Positions 12,676 to 14,135 of a stretch of DNA of 14,135 nt are shown here, one piece after another. Location of the stretch: contig JAGRMP010000451.1 of NCBI GenBank assembly GCA_020441225.1, positions 1 to 14,135 on the forward strand, read 5' to 3'. The position numbers and the translations under genes are program-made. Source of the stretch: Maritimibacter sp. GTDB lineage: Bacteria; Pseudomonadota; Alphaproteobacteria; Rhodobacterales; Rhodobacteraceae. Under the pieces are notes generated by a model that searched no databases, was not told the DNA's origin, and saw only the letters and a list, made by a program, of their open reading frames with translations. Each line of letters starts with the position of its first letter. Position 1 is the first letter of the stretch.

Positions 12676-13737
12676 ATGGCGCACACGATCTGCCTCGATG
12701 CCGCGCGTCTCGACGTGCTCATGCCGATGCATGCGCTGGTTTCGTGGGACGGGACCGTCCTCCATGCGGGGCCGACGCTCCGGAAGGTGCATCCGGGGCA
12801 GGATCTGGTCGGGCGCCCCTTCTTCGGCCTGTTCGAGCAGCGTCGTCCGGGAGAAACGGTCGATATTCGCACCTTCTGCCAGAGGGCGGGCACCAAGCTG
12901 TCGCTCAGGTTGCACGACCCGGACCGGACCCCGGTCACGGGCAGCGCGATCTGCCTTGCGGATGACGGCGGTGTCCTGGTGAACCTGTCGTTCGGGATCG
13001 CGGTGGTCGATGCCGTGGCGCGGTTCGGCCTTGCCGGGTCGGATTTCGCCGCGACCGATCTCACGCTGGAACTGCTCTATCTGGTCGAGGCCAACGCGGC
13101 GGCGATGGAGGAGGCGAGCAAGACCGGGGCGCGGCTCGCCGGGGCCAAGGATGCGGCCCAGGCGGAAGCGTTGACCGACCCGCTGACCGGGCTCGACAAC
13201 CGCCGGGGGCTCGAACTTGCGCTGAACCGGCTGATCGCACGGGGAACGACCTTTTCGCTCATGCATATCGACCTCGATTTTTTCAAGGCGGTCAACGACA
13301 CCCATGGCCATGCGGCCGGCGACCTGGTGCTGCGGCATGTGGCCGCCAGTTTGCGCGACATCACCCGCGGAAGCGACGTGGTCGCGCGCGTCGGGGGCGA
13401 CGAGTTCATCGCGGTTTTCGTGCGCGCGGCGGACGAGAAACAACTCGCCACGCTTGCGGGCCGGCTGATCGCCCGGATTGAAGAACCGGTGCCGATCGGC
13501 GACGGCGAAGCGCGGATATCGGCTTCGGTCGGCGTCACCGCGACCGATCTGTATCGCGCGCCCGAGCTGGAACGGATGATCTCCGATGCCGATGCGGCGT
13601 CCTATGAATCGAAACGTCGGGGCCGCGCCTGTTTCACCCTGGTGCATCGCGAGGCGCAGCGTGCGGATCGGTCCGACACGACAGAGGCGGCGGACATGCC
13701 CGGTCCCGGGCGCGCGCCGCAGTCTGCCGACCGGTAG
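12676..13737 (+). CDS. H-NOX-associated diguanylate cyclase (HNOBA-like, coiled coil, GGDEF)
   Basis: A 353-residue cytoplasmic protein making cyclic di-GMP. Residues about 10-120 resemble the HNOBA/PAS-like domain of soluble guanylate cyclases: MPMHALVSWDGTVLHAGPTL, then LVGRPFFGLFEQRRPGE and later VLVNLSFGIAVVDAV. Residues about 124-165 form a signalling helix (DLTLELLYLVEANAAAMEEASK). The GGDEF domain (about 166-325) has LTDPLTGLDNRRGLE, SLMHIDLDFFKAVNDTHGHAAGD, an intact GGDEF (240-244) and the I-site RGSD (231-234) five residues upstream. The C-terminal 30 residues look disordered. Adjacent H-NOX and diguanylate cyclase genes are a known bacterial arrangement in which the H-NOX protein regulates c-di-GMP output. 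No ribosome-binding site is obvious, so translational coupling to the H-NOX gene is likely. Confidence 0.9.
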   Translation: MAHTICLDAARLDVLMPMHALVSWDGTVLHAGPTLRKVHPGQDLVGRPFFGLFEQRRPGETVDIRTFCQRAGTKLSLRLHDPDRTPVTGSAICLADDGGVLVNLSFGIAVVDAVARFGLAGSDFAATDLTLELLYLVEANAAAMEEASKTGARLAGAKDAAQAEALTDPLTGLDNRRGLELALNRLIARGTTFSLMHIDLDFFKAVNDTHGHAAGDLVLRHVAASLRDITRGSDVVARVGGDEFIAVFVRAADEKQLATLAGRLIARIEEPVPIGDGEARISASVGVTATDLYRAPELERMISDADAASYESKRRGRACFTLVHREAQRADRSDTTEAADMPGPGRAPQSADR

Positions 13738-13778
13738 GGACGTGTCCCGGGCGGTGCGGCCGCCACACGGGGCTGGTT

Positions 13779-13816
13779 CACGGGTCGACCCCGTGCCCGT
13801 CGTCCAGGCGACGGGC
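13779..13816 (+). terminator. Two adjacent hairpins after the diguanylate cyclase gene
   Basis: CACGGG (13779-13784) pairs with CCCGTG (13790-13795), and GCCCGTCG (13795-13802) pairs exactly with CGACGGGC (13809-13816). A GCCTTGTCTT stretch, modestly T-rich, follows the second stem. This is the best intrinsic terminator candidate for the H-NOX/cyclase operon. Confidence 0.5.
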
Positions 13817-13890
13817 GCCTTGTCTTGACGGGCCCCGCGTTGCGGCTGCCGGACCGGTGCGGGCGCGTGCGGACGCGCGTGCGGACGCGT

Positions 13891-14135
13891 GGACGTTCGG
13901 ACCCGCGCGCGGTCGGGTGGACGTTCAGACCCGCGCGCGGTCGAGTGGACGTTCGGACCTACTGACCCGCGTACGGACCCGCGGACGCTCGGACCCACGC
14001 ATGGACGCGTGGACGCGCGGACCCGCGCGCGGACCCGTGGATGCGCGGACCCGCGCACCGACCCGTGGGCGCGCGAACCCGCCCACGGACCCGTGGGCGC
14101 GCGAACCCGCGCGCGGACCCGTGGGCGCGCTGATT
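13891..14135. repeat. Degenerate 28-bp tandem repeat array (reaches window end)
   Basis: Eight consecutive units start at 13891, 13919, 13947, 13983, 14011, 14039, 14067 and 14095, and a ninth is cut after 14130. All are 28 bp except the third, which carries an 8-bp insertion. The typical unit reads GGACG(C/T)(G/T)CGGACCC GCGCGCGGACCCGT, and GCGGACCC is itself repeated within it. Less regular relatives of the unit begin near 13860. Units are contiguous with no spacers, and 28 is not a multiple of 3, so this is not a coding repeat. The whole stretch 13738-14135 holds no gene I can support. Confidence 0.85.

Noticed and set aside
13775..13816. tRNA-like fragment, suggested by GGTTCACGGGTCGACCCC
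   Set aside because: No acceptor stem, anticodon arm or D arm could be folded around it; it is better explained as hairpins of a terminator.
12124..14058. Long minus-strand open frame (644 codons) over the H-NOX, cyclase and repeat region
   Set aside because: It is antisense to two well-recognised genes, has an Arg/Pro-rich low-complexity translation and no recognisable domain. GC-rich DNA readily gives such open shadow frames.
13891..14135. CRISPR array
   Set aside because: The 28-bp units are contiguous and diverged, with no unique spacers between them and no cas genes nearby.

Overview
The window is about 70% GC and densely packed. It looks like chromosomal DNA of an alphaproteobacterium, most likely of the Rhodobacteraceae. 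The signs are the gene families (ImuA-like protein with a GTTC-N7-GTTC LexA box, DUF983 plus NUDIX pair, DUF3572, PleD-type diguanylate cyclase, H-NOX-type protein with an HNOBA diguanylate cyclase) and the GC-rich codon use throughout. I see no insertion sequence, phage gene, rRNA, tRNA or CRISPR array. The assignment rests on recognition of families, not on a database search.

Layout: (1) 1-928, minus strand: the 5' end of metG (methionyl-tRNA synthetase) and an ImuA-like gene preceded by a LexA box. A cluster of four 9-bp inverted units lies between them. (2) 1094-2699, plus: an exported DsrE-family protein, then a Tas-like aldo/keto reductase whose start follows directly on a perfect 13-bp inverted repeat. 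(3) 2803-5072, plus: an envelope group made of a Blc-type lipocalin lipoprotein, a 60-residue lipoprotein and a cysteine-rich exported protein, then an EamA/DMT transporter. (4) 5353-6587, minus: DUF983 zinc-ribbon membrane protein overlapping a NUDIX hydrolase. (5) 6816-9153, plus: exported EF-hand protein, ECF sigma factor, small one-helix membrane protein (probable anti-sigma factor) and a periplasmic metal-sensor-like protein. The last three overlap one another. (6) 9306-10718, minus: a PleD-like REC-REC-GGDEF protein. It is divergent from DUF3572 and a HAD phosphatase (10818-11794, plus). (7) 12081-13737, plus: an H-NOX-type protein and an HNOBA-GGDEF diguanylate cyclase, 4 bp apart. (8) 13738-14135: no gene, a terminator-like hairpin pair and then a degenerate 28-bp tandem repeat running off the end.

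The most interesting points are two signalling modules with altered sensors. The H-NOX-type protein lacks the proximal heme-ligand histidine (Arg104 aligns there) and two residues of the YxSxR motif, yet it sits beside a diguanylate cyclase with intact catalytic and inhibitory sites. The PleD-like enzyme has an intact GGEEF and I-site, but its first receiver domain has lost the phospho-acceptor aspartate. Together they suggest c-di-GMP production controlled by inputs other than the textbook ones. The ECF sigma / membrane protein / metal-sensor trio resembles the logic of CnrYXH and may control the adjacent EF-hand gene.
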